From NCBI GenBank assembly GCA_007922195.1, contig ML681981.1, forward strand, positions 13,587,771 to 13,651,770: a stretch of DNA of 64,000 nt, in the 5' to 3' direction. The DNA comes from Podocnemis expansa (taxonomy: Eukaryota > Chordata > Testudines > Podocnemididae). Under the pieces are notes generated by a model. That model did no database searches and was not told the origin of the DNA. It saw nothing but the letters and a program-made list of their open reading frames with translations. Made by a program: the position numbers and the translations under genes. Positions 11,589 to 22,200 of the stretch are shown here, in pieces. Within the stretch, counting starts at the first letter, position 1. Every line of letters starts with the position of its first letter.

Positions 11589-11825
11589 AGACCCAATATT
11601 GGCCTAAAAGGGAAGTAACACCATGCTCACAGCAAACAATACGACTTGCCGCGGCAGAATACTAACCCTTTAGCCACCAAGAGGGTCATGATTTACAATC
11701 ATTATAAATTACTTGAGAACAATTAAGGAAGTGTCCAAGTGATGGCTGTCCTGTTTTATTACAGATGTAACATACCCTTGCTCAAGGCACGGAGTACTCA
11801 GGGCTCTTACGTATTTTGACACATT

Positions 11826-11851
11826 CCTTTTTCTTTCTTTCTTTCTTTCTA
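11826..11851. repeat. CTTT tetramer microsatellite in the retrovirus
   Basis: Five or so tandem CTTT units between integrase and the env remnant. Confidence 0.85.
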
Positions 11852-12208
11852 TTTTCATGTGGCAATTTTTTACAGGGCTTTCAGCAGCCTGTATCATCTT
11901 CTATGACTGAGACCAGTGTCACAGGGATTCTCCCTTGGGCAGGAATGGGAAAGTGGGAGCACACCCACCAGTTTGTTACATTTAAATCCTATTAATTTAA
12001 GATTACATTAAGGATTATAACATATCAAAAACTATATTGCAAAACACTATAACAAAAGTGAAGTGGGTACCTTAAAAACTTGAAAAGCCAGAAATATGCA
12101 CATATATAAATTATAGATAACAATGACAACATTTTATCTCATGGAGCCTTACAGACTTGCTGGGACCTTACTGAGGAGTCTCTAGGTTAATTTTTTTCTT
12201 TGCAAATT

Positions 12209-13240
12209 CTAAGAATGTAGTAGTGGCAAATCCTCTTCACTCTGGCTTGGCAAATCCTCTTGAACAACAGGGGAGAGGTTACTAGCACATGCACCCTGTG
12301 TTTTCAATTCTTCTTTTTCTAGGGTTGTTGATTGCTTACAGTGTGAAGCATGGATCCACACAGACAGTCCCTGGCACTTGACTGCTGTATTGGTGGTTAA
12401 CAAAACCTGGAACAGACCTTTCTACCATGGCTCCAGTGCAGGCTTGTGCCACTGAGTCAGAGGCTATGACATACTTCCACTGGTACTTGGGATTAAGTGT
12501 CCTCTACTTTTAAAACATTTTTTTTTCCTTTGCTGCTGATTGGGGATGATAAGGACAGTGCAAATGCTGAAGAATGCATAGAGCTTTGCAAATGTTCTTC
12601 ATAACTCTGTTAAGAATCACTGAAATACCAAATCTTGGGATGAATTTTTTTAGAAGCTTTTTCCTGACAGTAACAGCATTAGCCTTAACACAAGAACAGA
12701 CTTGTATCCATACTGAAAAGGTACATGCAACTAATACAAATTTATAAGAAGCAAATTTTGGCATTTGTATGAAATCAATCTGAAGATTTACAGAAAGTCC
12801 CAAGGGAGGGGGTTGTATTACCCCTTTTGTCTTCACAGGTTTGCCAATATCATGGGCTTGACAAATCGGACAGGCATAACAATACTGATCCTGTAAAATG
12901 GGCTACTTTTAAGTACTTTGTAAACAGAATAGCCTAGGTTACACAGCTTAAGCTTAATTAGCAGTACTGCAACATATTCGCAAAATGGTGGAGGTTGTGC
13001 TGCTCTCTTGCTTCTAACAGGTTTCCCTACACTGTGAGCCAGGCAAGTAGAGCAAAAGGCACAAAATGAGCTGACATGGCTGTACAAATTTGGAACATAC
13101 CAATCCTTGGCCATCAGAGTGGCCATGGCTTCCTTGCCTATGTGCGCCAGACTGTGATAAGTGATTAACAGATTAGGCAGGAAGCTCAATGGCATGACAG
13201 GACGGTTGTCCCCATCTTGCCATATTTTGTCTGGGTGCAA
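12209..13240 (-). pseudogene. pol: Retroviral integrase remnant (pol), frameshifted
   Basis: Three frames together cover an integrase. At 13240-12833 is the zinc-binding N-domain with spaced His and Cys (HSLAHIGKEA ... CAFCSTCLAHS). At 12836-12510 is a catalytic-core remnant (LQIDFIQMP ... ending HCPYHPQSA). At 12403-12209 is the C-domain (AVKCQGLSVWIHASHCK). Frame changes and stops between the pieces inactivate it. The WIHASHCK-type C-domain points to gamma-like class I retroviruses. Confidence 0.8.
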
Positions 13241-13512
13241 GATGTACCCTGCCTTCCTCTTGTTTTATCCTTTTCATCTTCTGGAGTCAAATCTTGCATT
13301 ATGCCAAGGTCCTGATTGGAATCCTCAGTTGGAGGAGGCATCTCTTGTTGAATTAACAAGGCAGCAGCCTGGTCAGCCTGAAACTGGGTTACAACAGCTT
13401 TAGCTGCTAAAGCATTACCCTTACTTGTTTCATCTTTCCCATTTGTATGTGCGGCACAATGCATGATAGCTACTTCCTTAGGTAGTTGTACTGCTTCTAA
13501 CAAATGGCTCAC
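13186..13512 (-). pseudogene. pol: Retroviral RNase H C-terminal remnant (pol)
   Basis: A 108-codon frame starting LLEAVQLPKEVAIMHCAAHT and continuing NGKDETSKGNALAAKA fits the end of a retroviral RNase H, with the conserved His of the H-x-x-G/N region. It overlaps the start of integrase in a different frame. Reverse transcriptase should lie just upstream but is absent. Confidence 0.65.
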
Positions 13513-13851
13513 ATGTGTGCCATTTTTATTTTTTTTTCTTTTGCAGAATTAAAAAATTTCTTTTGACAAAACCCATTTTCATATAAGAAAAATCAGGATT
13601 TTATAAAGGAGTATTTTTAAAATCTACTCACGGCATTGTTAACTGAGTGGTAACAGATAAGCAAAAATTTCATATTTGATTAACCTAGTCTGAAAAAATG
13701 CTATTTTTAGTTTATAAAAGGACAGGCTCAACAGAGTGTGGGAGAGCAACCTTTAGTGAATATTCCAAAACAAAAATTTTTAACAGGTTTAACCATTAAT
13801 GCAGTTGCTGCTACAAATCTTGAGCAAGGAAAAAAGCAGCAGGCACAGAAT

Positions 13852-14043
13852 CTAAGGTAGTCCTATAATATGCCAAAGGTTGATGTTTAACCCTGTATTT
13901 CTGATTAAAAACACCCAAGGTACTTTTTTAATAAGCATAATAACTGCAATTTTTCCTGGAGGCTTTATGACCTTTACAGTAAAGCAGCTTGCTTCTGTAT
14001 CAATTAAAAGTATAGTCAGGGTACCATCAACCAAACATGACAC
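13852..14043 (-). pseudogene. pro: Retroviral protease remnant
   Basis: The frame contains LLIDTEAS where an aspartic protease would have its D-T-G active-site triad; the Gly is Glu here. It lies between the nucleocapsid remnant and the RNase H end, as expected for pro. Inactive by this change and by truncation. Confidence 0.6.
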
Positions 14044-14218
14044 AAAGGTCCTTTTTAATTTACAGGTAAAGAAAGTGCATTAATAAAGTCACCTTTCCCC
14101 AGCTGGCCTCAAGAGAAGGAAATTAAGGATTAATGGGCTGGGGCATGGGTAGTGGTGGCATTGTTACAAAGTCAAGTGTCCCTTCCTGCTGGCCAGGCCG
14201 GTAAGGATACTTTGCCTT

Positions 14219-14413
14219 TCAGTGGCCCAGTTGTCCACAATAGCGGCATATGAATTTTTTTTCAGAATGCCGGAATTTCCCGTGCCCTATACCACATTCC
14301 TCTAGCAACTGGGGATCGCTTGCATGGCTGCAGATGATCCTGAGAAAGTTTTCAGCCACCTGTATCATTTGAGGAGAAGGCGGAGTGATCAAGCCTGCTT
14401 GTTCTTCACACAC
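14219..14413 (-). pseudogene. gag: Retroviral gag nucleocapsid remnant
   Basis: The frame ends CRYCGQLGH, the first three ligands of a CCHC zinc knuckle (C-x2-C-x4-H). Reading on past the frame end shown, the fourth ligand position is not Cys, so the knuckle is broken. Sequence upstream to about 16.6 kb should be matrix and capsid, but no gag domain can be named with confidence. Confidence 0.65.
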
Positions 14414-17151
14414 TCAGGCTCAAGGCTAAGACAGCTTAGAGAAACAGATAAAAAAGTACATCACAGCAAGCCTTGCAAACAGCAAAGCACCTTATATCAG
14501 GCCCTAGCCAGTTCCTACAGGAGACTGACCCCAGCTAGTGCTTTGGGCATGGAGCCCAACATTAGTTTATGGTTGAGTCACTCACAAGAGTGGTGTACAT
14601 AGCATGCTACCTTTCCACCACCAAATCTTCCACTTTATCCCTACATTACCACCCGGTGCTTACAATCTGCCTGATGAGCAAAAAGGACCCGATTTACAAA
14701 ACATTTAACCAATTAAAAAGGCTGCAGGACATTCAGCAGGGTGGCTTATGCCATTCAGTCTTCACACCAGTCACCCCCCCCCCCCTTGGAGGCTGAGCAA
14801 ACTATTTCTTTCGGACTCTCGAGAGTTAGTGGCCACAATTAGCACTGCAAAATTTAGTTAACCTACCATCTGCAGCTTATTTGTAATATTTAATATTATG
14901 CAACTTAAACTTATAGCTACCACTGTGACATGCTACAGGCTTTATTATTCCAACCAATATAATTTAGGGCCTGTCACGTTTGCCATAGCTCCTTCTAATT
15001 TTAGGCCAAGGCTCCCAAAGGGAAGCCTGGTCAATCTACAACTTCATTACTTTCACATGAAGGCCTACTTAGTGCCTTAACATTACCAAAATGCCAAAGG
15101 TTTGTTCCCATTTCTATTTCACCCGCAGGGTGGTGTTCATAACTTAATGCTTTTTCTGTTACCTTGAGGTGAGGGGGACAACAGATTCTCTCCACTACTT
15201 CCACAAATCATTTGCTCAAACCAACAGCTCACATTACAAAACACAACCAAAATTATACCAATATCAATATTCACATTAATCACATCAATTTGCAGTCCCA
15301 AATAACCAGATTGCATGTGTCTGGTAAAGACACTACAGGTAACATTTATTAACTAAAGGACATGTTAAACCAGTCATGCCTCTTGATGGAGAAAACCTCT
15401 GGAGCAGCTGCTCCATCATTACCCTGTATTGGTGGATCTGGGTCCCAGCCTCATTACCTTTTGAGGATCAGGTACTCTACATCAGCCCCCCAGTGCCAGC
15501 AGCAAAAACTGGCAGAACTTTATGATCTCATTCACCTTTTTCTTATACTGCATATGGAGTCCCTAGAACTCCAGCTGGGTGTAATCTTGCACGATCTGTA
15601 CCTGTTGAGGAGCCTGTATAGGTAGTCCATTAGCTTTATCTGTAACTAGGGGGTCGAACCTTCTGCGCAGAACGATCCCCTGGCTCAGCTTTTTTTCTTC
15701 TTTTACCCCCCTAGCGTATTTGCTGGAATTCCACACATTCCCATCACACATTTCAGGGCTCGCGTTTGATGCTATCAGGGCCCGAACTTTGACTTGGGAC
15801 ATGGTGGGGTGGTGGTTCTGTGGAGGGCAGGCAAGGGTGGATTATTACTGCCACCCCCTCTTTCTTGCTGTCTGTCTGCTGGACAGCTTCCAAGGGCATA
15901 TAGCCAGCAAGGAGTTTCTCTTCAAAAGAGCTCAGATAACAGCCTGTTTCAGTTCTTCAGCCTCAGTTGTTAACCCTTTCACCACAACATTACTGTTACA
16001 GGGGGCACGCCTTTGATGTCAAAACAGAAACCCAAGCTTTATGCTTAAGTTAGGAATACGATGACACTTCAGGTGTATTGGGCTTATTTATCAAATTTAA
16101 CTGGCCAGTAGTATTTTGGAATTTTAACTCAAACTGAGTTTTCAGCTTGTCCTGGGAGTCCTTTAGACTCCTGACAACTGATTTTTCACTTCTTTTAGAC
16201 AATTTTTTATACCACTTAAAATACATATTTCACTGTTTTGTGGGGTTCTGCCCCTTAATTTTTTTTAACCCCAAGCAAATAAACAATCTTATCTGGATCA
16301 AAAGTTTTTCTAAAAGAAACTGCTTTAAATGATTATCCCTGGTATGCCAATTCCATTTAAATAAAAACAAACAAAAATCAGGCCCATAATGGGTATACAT
16401 ATAGTACCCTGGAGTCCCCAAAGCGGCAAGCAATTTTAACTCCTCCTATCTTCATTATTCTCCGACCACTCGCTTCACAGCTACAGCACGCGCTTCCCGC
16501 TGTAGCACGAATCCGTCCATTATCTCCCTTGCTATCAAGGCACCACTGGTCACGACCGTTAAGTTCGCAGTGGGCTTGGGGCGGCTGAAACAACGAATGG
16601 CCAGCTCTGGTCAGTGGAGGGGAATACAAATGGAACACAATCAGGCATTCATCCCACTTGCACACACACCAAAATTCAAAACATACAAAAATCAGGATCC
16701 TTTAACCAGGGAGCCCTACTCCTACCAGCGCTGACTAAACACAGAACCCAGGCATTTTCTCATTTTCTTCAGACAGGGAGCCCTGCTCCAAACAGAATCG
16801 ACTAAACACAGAACCTGGGCAGTTTCTTCAGACAGGGAGCCCTGCTCCAAACAGATGTGACTAAACACAGAATCTAGGTACCTCTTATTCAGACCAGACC
16901 AGACCAGACCAGAGAGCTCTAATAACTTTCAAAGGACCCTAATGAGGTGTCCTTACCAGAGCTGTTGATGTTGCACTCAGACAAATATGTCCAGTATGCA
17001 GACTCCCTGATGCTCCCCAGCCTCTCCCTGTCTGCTCACCGAGGGTTCCGGCTGCGATCAAGAGTTGCAAGTGGAGGTGCCTTCCTGGACACGGTCGATG
17101 TGCAGCAGGGAGCAAACCAGCTGGAGCAGTCACCAGGTAGTTGCCATCCAA
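14414..17151 (-). other. Retroviral leader and degenerate gag region
   Basis: Lies between the nucleocapsid remnant and the primer binding site. Short frames (for example 15563-15802 and 16378-16665) show no recognisable domain. A leader minisatellite lies at 16690-16915. Confidence 0.5.
16690..16915. repeat. Leader minisatellite and GACCA pentamer array in the retrovirus
   Basis: About three units of roughly 60 bp containing GACTAAACACAGAACC and CAGGGAGCCCTGCTCCAAAC, followed at about 16892-16913 by four tandem GACCA units. Tandem repeats in a retroviral leader often drift in copy number. Confidence 0.8.
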
Positions 17152-17171
17152 GTTCCTGGGTTTCAGCACCA
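17152..17171 (-). other. Primer binding site, tRNA-Phe type
   Basis: On the minus strand, four bases after the 5' LTR, it reads TGGTGCTGAAACCCAGGAAC. It matches the complement of the vertebrate tRNA-Phe 3' end (TGGTGCCGAAACCCGGGATC) at 17 of 20. Two of the three differences are C-to-T or G-to-A at CpG sites, the expected decay of methylated DNA. Confidence 0.75.
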
Positions 17172-17175
17172 AAAC

Positions 17176-17747
17176 CGTCAAAGAAAACAACTGAACCCAA
17201 CTTTGAGTGCAAATCAAACAGCTAACAGAACTTTATTTACAGGAAAACAAAACCAAACCAAACAAAAAATACACACTGCAGTGGGGGAGAGAGCAGTTAG
17301 GTGCTGGTCTCCACCCCTAAGATGCATTACAGAAACTTTTATAGCTTAACAGCGACATTAACATACATGCATATACATAGGCAACAGTAATAAGATCTAA
17401 CATTCTCTAATTGGTGCAAACTAATATTATTTCCTGAAAAGGAACCAAGGTCAAAGGGAAAAGAATCTCACATAACAACTTGACAGTGTCTGAATTAATA
17501 CCATCTAAGCAGATTTGATAAGAGAATGTTTAGTATAAGTCAAGGATGCCAGCAAAACTGTTGAAGAAAAACAATGTCTGGAGCAGGCAGGCACAGAGAG
17601 ACACTAACTAAAGTCCTGAAGGCCTGCAGTTTCTTCACATATCTCTAATGGCATGTTGAGTGCATTCTTTTACAATTTTCCTCCTCAGGTCTACTGAGCC
17701 ATCTGTGTCTTAACACTGTCAGGCCTGAGCTACAAAATTCTTCTACA
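17176..17747 (-). repeat. 5' LTR of the endogenous retrovirus
   Basis: The 572-bp partner of 10658-11229. TATA box CTATAAAAG at 17337-17345 and AATAAA at 17232-17237. The terminal CA has become CG next to the primer site. Confidence 0.95.
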
Positions 17748-18581
17748 GAAGTGTCTTTGATATGGATGTGAAATGTAGTAATGACTAGGTGTACCCTCAG
17801 GCTGTTTATTGTGAGTCCTGCTTCTTTTAGATGAAGAAGGTAATCAAGTAGAGATGGAATTGATGTGATGGTTGTGGAGATCCTCTTCTGGTGACACCAA
17901 GTGGAAAATCTATGCTACTCATGCAAGTAAGTTTTCTCATGGATGACTTTCTGCGATTCAGGAAGACATATTTTACTGGATCACAACATAACAGTTCTTC
18001 TTATTGGAACCACATAGGAACCATGCTGTCAAGTGTAATTTCCTTAGGTTTTGATGTAACATTTCACCTTTGTTTTGTGATAGTAGGTTATGTGTTAGAG
18101 GGAGGAGAATAGGTGGCTTGATTGACATCTCTGTCAAAAGCATATACCATGGTGTCTGGGCCAATCATTATGGACATCATTGCCTTGTCTCATATTTTCA
18201 GAAGGGGTCTATGGATTAGAGGAATCAGTGGGAAAGCATATAGTAGGCCATGACTCCACAGTATGCAAAAAGCATCCCCAGTCCAGCTCTCAAGCAAAAA
18301 AAGGGCATTTGTGATTGTGAGCTGTGGCGAAGATATCTATTGAGAGATAGCCCCATTGATGAAAGATAGACTTTAAAATGCTGTGGTAGAGTTCTCATTC
18401 ATGGTGCTGTGTGAAAAATCTACTGAGAAAGCGTGCTATTGTACTGTGTATGCTGGGACAGTATGCTGCTGATATCATGCCATTGTTCTTTAAGCACCAG
18501 TTCCAGAGTTTTATCACCTCTGTGCACAAGGAGTTGGATCATGTACCTCTTTGCCTGGTTAGATAAAAAATAGAGGCAATG

Positions 18582-18866
18582 TCATCTGTCATAATTTTTA
18601 TGTTTGTTCATTATATGTTGGTGAAAATAAGCACAGGCATTATGTACTGCCTGAAGTTCCAGCTGGTTTATGTGTAGCATTGTCTCTTGTTTTGTCTGTT
18701 TTGCTTGTACTGTATGTTGTCGCATGTGAGCACCCAACCTATGAGAGATGCATCTGTCGATAATCATTATGAAAGGTGGTTGTTGTAGGAATGGCGTCCC
18801 TTCATTTATGTTCTGTGGTGATGTCCACAACTGTATGGATTTCTTTATTTCTAATGGTAGGGACAT
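18582..18866 (-). pseudogene. DIRS RNase H domain remnant (copy A)
   Basis: The frame reads SLPLEIKKSIQLWTSPQNIN ... IMIIDRCISHRLGAHM ... LHINQLELQAVHNACAYFHQ, matching the RNase H that follows reverse transcriptase in DIRS elements. The INxLELxAV segment supplies the conserved Glu. It follows directly on the RT remnant. Confidence 0.75.
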
Positions 18867-18874
18867 TATTTTGT

Positions 18875-19671
18875 TTATACTGTGGCTGTGAGGTTTGTAT
18901 ATTTTTGATAGCCTGAGCTGTAGGGAAACTTCTTGTGCATATGAAACTGCACATGTTTTACTACAAATGTAGCTGAGGCCACATGCTCTAGCAGCTGAAG
19001 GTATGTGATAAGTTCTACAGATTGAAAGTTCTGGATTGTTGTTACCAAGTGGACTATAGTGTGGAACCTCTGATCTGGTAGAAAAGCTCTCACTGTTATA
19101 GACTCTAGGTGAGCCCCAATGACCTCTCTGACCTGTGTAGGTTGTAGAGTAGATTTCTTTAGGTTTATCGAGAGACTGAGCTCATGGAACAGAGCCATTG
19201 TGAATGCAACTGCTTGACTCCTCTGTAGTTGGTTGGGGGATTTTATTAGACAGTCGCCCAGACAGGGAAATATAGTGAAGCCAAGCTTGTGTAGATGAGC
19301 TGCAACTACAGCTAACATTTTGGAGAAGACCATGGGGAACCACGAAGAGGCCAAAGGGTAAGACTGCATATTGGTAGTGGTCATTCCCAATGGCAAACTT
19401 TAGAAATCTCCTGTGTGCAAGGTGGGTGGAGATATGAAAATAAGCATCCTGGAGGTCGAGGGATGCAAACCAGTCACCATGTTTTAAAGCCAGGATTATC
19501 ACTGATAGAGTTACTATTTTTGCATTTTTCCAGTCTTATAAATTTGTTTAGTCTTCTGAGGTTAAGGATCAGCCTCCGATCTCCTGTTTTCTTTTTCATC
19601 AGAAAATATAAAGAGTAGAGCCTTTTCCCCCTGTGTGGGTGAGGGATCCTTTGTATAGCTCCTATGTGCAT
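18875..19671 (-). pseudogene. DIRS reverse transcriptase remnant (copy A)
   Basis: Overlapping frames carry, in order, RRLILNLRRLNKFIRLE, then DWFASLDLQDAYFHI (motif A with its Asp), AVLPFGL, and KMLAVVAAHLHKLGFTIFPC followed by LGDCLI. The catalytic motif expected as Y-L-D-D is C-L-G-D here (19253-19264), so the first Asp is lost. Two frameshifts separate the pieces. The SLDLQDAYFHI style is typical of DIRS elements rather than retroviruses. Confidence 0.85.
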
Positions 19672-20770
19672 GAGATGTGCCTCCTGTTGTTGGATTTGTT
19701 CATGAATGGTGTCCCTGAGGAGGGATGGAAAAGGGTAGTGGCATGTGGGTACTAATGTAAAAGGGATTAGGTACCCAGACTTGATGACCTCTAGTACTCA
19801 CTTGTCTGTAGTAATATCTTCCCAGACTTGATAAAAGGAGCCTAGATGGTTTTGGTTACAGGGGGATGTTGTTGGCTCTGGAATTTTGGGGAAGTTCCAT
19901 AAACCCTTGACCAATGCTTCAACACTGCAGTTTGGTCATGGAAGTTTGAGACATACAAGGTCAGTTGAAGGGTTGCTTCCTAACTTGTGGACGTTGCCAA
20001 TTTCTGAATTGATCCTGCTTCCTGTGTTGTTGTCAGTATTTGTACTAGTATTGCATTGGTTACCAAAAGTTGTATGGCTGGCAACAGAATGATCTTCTTC
20101 TAGTGGTGGGTGTGTATATGCCAAAAGTACAGAGGGTGGCTCAAGTGTCTTTTGAGGTATACATAACATCATCCATTTTCTCCAAGAACAACAACTTCTT
20201 ATGGAACAGGAGATCCTTGATAGTGGCTTGGGGGGGCTTCAGCAGATTGGTGAAGTGAATCCAGGAGCATCTACACGTTATGATGCTGGTGGTGATAATT
20301 CACACTGATGTGTCTGCAATATCTAATGCTACCTGGAGAGCTATTCTAGAAATTAGTTGGCCTTTTATGATGATTGCGTGGAACTGTGGATTTTTTTTTT
20401 TTTTTGGTCATCTGGAATATATTTAATAAAAAATCTGCCAATTTCAAGTAACTGTCATGGTTGTAACTAGTCAGCAGGGCTGAATAGTTCACAACCCTAC
20501 GATGGAGGGTGAAGGATATGTAGTCCTTTCTACCTTTTATTTATTCTCCTTGTCAGGTGGTGCAGATCTATTAAACTCTTGTTTATTTCTATGATTTGCA
20601 GTCTCCATGATCAATGAATTCAGTGGAGGATGAGTGAATAGGTATTCCAAGTCTTTACTGGGAATATAGTGCGTTTTTTTGACTCTTCTGCAACTTGGTG
20701 GAATAGTTGCAGTTTCTGCCAGACATTATTGGCAGGTTCTAGCAAGGCTTCATCCATGGGATTTAAATTA

Positions 20771-21390
20771 TAATCTCCTTCACCTGAAAAAAATTAACAA
20801 TAAAAAAGTAGTTTGTCATTTCTATTCCCCACTATAGATACTATAAAATAGAACTAGAAGAATCAAATATTTTAAAACAAATTTGCCCCAAATTTTGAAA
20901 TTGGAACTGGAACCTTGCGCTCATTCAGAACCCAAATTTATTTCAGTGGGACTTCAGGGCATAAGCATGGTTGCTCATAAATCAGACTGGAGGATATCAG
21001 CCTATATTTGCAATTCTTTGGGACACTTTAGGCCTAGCCCTTTACTTTGCAAGTGTTAGGCCTCAGAAGCAGCCATTATACACCCCTGCATCCTACAAAT
21101 ACTTCTCTGAAGCTAGTATCTTATTCACTAGAATCTCATCTTTCATTTAAAAAAAATTAGCAGTTATGGCTGTGTAGAGAACTTCAAAAGCATGAAATAA
21201 CAGTAAACACTGATGTACAGAGATAAATCAGCAGGCAGCCTGAAACAGCCACAATGAAAGGTGAGAACTGCTCATTCATCTCCGGGTGGGGTAAACTCAG
21301 CTACCCAGTGATGAAATCGTTTGTCAGCATGAACTATTTCATTTCTTACCTAAGAAAGGAGAGAGGGATCACAGTGATCCACACAATTAA
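20771..21390. other. No gene seen
   Basis: AT-rich flank between the DIRS copy and a hairpin repeat. Confidence 0.5.
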
Positions 21391-21563
21391 CTAAAACAAA
21401 CAAGGAGTCCTGTGGCACTTTTAAAATTTATTTATTGCTTGAGCTTTCATGGGAGAAAATCCCACTTCATCAGATGCTTTGAATTTGTTAGTCTTTAAAA
21501 GTGCCACAGGACTGCCTGTTTGTTTGCTGAACTAGACTGACACTGCCACCCCTTTAGAACTTG
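21391..21563. repeat. Hairpin repeat family copy 1
   Basis: GGAGTCCTGTGGCACTTTTA on the left is mirrored by AAAAGTGCCACAGGACT on the right, with the internal CTTTCATGGGAGAAAATCCC between. The right end reads ACTGCCACCCCTTTAGAACTTG. The same palindromic layout recurs at 23341, 28020, 34798, 52917, 53929 and 58228. Confidence 0.85.
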
Positions 21564-21574
21564 TCAACAAGCGA

Positions 21575-21640
21575 TTTCAGGGGGTTGGACTTGATGATCT
21601 CACAAGGTCCCTTCCAGCCCTATGATTTGATTTGATTTAC
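21575..21640 (+). mobile_element. CR1 LINE 3' tail
   Basis: GGGGGTTGGACTTGATGATC, then AAGGTCCCTTCCAGCCCTAT and a (GATTT)n tail: the signature 3' end of CR1, severely 5'-truncated. Confidence 0.8.
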
Positions 21641-21677
21641 TGCAGATCACATTTGGGAGAGTCTTATCTCTTAAATC

Positions 21678-22192
21678 CAGGGTTAAAGTAAGGGGGAATG
21701 CACTGGAAGGCAGTTCCAGGGTCCCCTATTTTTAGGCTGGCAGTGTTCTAGGGCCCTTAAAAATTGAGGAACACATAGGAATGGTGGGTTGGGGGGGGGA
21801 CGGGACACAAAATTAGCTACAGCAGCCAGAAGCGTACCTGTGGCTCCACCTTAAACCCTGCTCCTCCTTAAGCCCAGCCAGTGGAGAGCTGTGGCAGGCT
21901 GGGGAGTTTGTGAATCTCCGCCTGCAGGGTAGAGCAGCTCCCAGCTTGTTAGCCAGTCTGCAAACAGAGGAGGTAAGGGCTTTGGGGGTGGCGTTCCTGG
22001 GGGTGGCTGTGTGTGTGTGTGTGTGTCTGTCTGTGTGTCTGGCTCTGTGTGTGTGTGCACGTCCGTCTGTGGGTGGATATTGGGCCAGAGGTGGGTTCTG
22101 GATATGGGTACTGGGGGGCCCACCAGTGTGGGAGGGGGTGCCCACCCATGCAGGAGGGTTTCAGGGCCCACCAAATTATACTTTAACTCCTG
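21678..22192. mobile_element. hAT-like element, relative of 4846-5533
   Basis: Ends CAGGGTTAAAGTA and TACTTTAACTCCTG, the same family as 4846-5533 (internal TTCCAGGGTCCCCTATTTTT also shared in style). Flanks CTTAAATC (21670-21677) and CTTAAGTC (22193-22200) match at 7 of 8. Contains a (TG)n tract near 22010. Confidence 0.85.
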
Positions 22193-22200
22193 CTTAAGTC

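Larger units (their letters stand above)
10658..17747 (-). mobile_element. Endogenous retrovirus (class I, gamma-like), LTR-to-LTR, internally deleted
   Basis: Two 572-bp LTRs face the same way, flanked by the 4-bp repeat GAAG (10654-10657 and 17748-17751). Reading on the minus strand: 5' LTR, primer site, a leader with a minisatellite, degenerate gag with a zinc knuckle, a protease remnant, the RNase H end, integrase, a transmembrane env remnant, a polypurine tract and the 3' LTR. The integrase C-terminal and env pieces suggest a class I lineage. Only about 340 bp separate protease from RNase H, so nearly all of reverse transcriptase is missing, and the env surface part is largely absent. 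Every frame is broken; it cannot be autonomous. Confidence 0.93.
9470..20770 (-). mobile_element. DIRS-type retrotransposon copy A, split by an endogenous retrovirus
   Basis: On the minus strand the order is a gag-like region (about 20.7-19.7 kb), reverse transcriptase (19671-18875), RNase H (18866-18582), a linker and recombinase-region remnant (18.5-17.75 kb and 10.65-9.8 kb), then a terminal block at 9480-9800. The endogenous retrovirus at 10658-17747 interrupts it with a GAAG duplication, so the element proper is about 4.2 kb. The terminal block is a hairpin: AGTTCTTCAAGATGTGTGTC near 9494 is mirrored by GACACACATCTCAAAGAACT near 9768. Frameshifts and active-site changes show it is dead. 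Outer limits are approximate. Confidence 0.75.

Noticed and set aside
11361..14413. Intact retroviral genes.
   Set aside because: Every recognisable piece is frameshifted, truncated or has lost key residues; reverse transcriptase is missing.
21991..22060. CRISPR or regulatory TG repeat.
   Set aside because: Plain (TG)n microsatellite with TCTG interruptions inside a hAT-like element.
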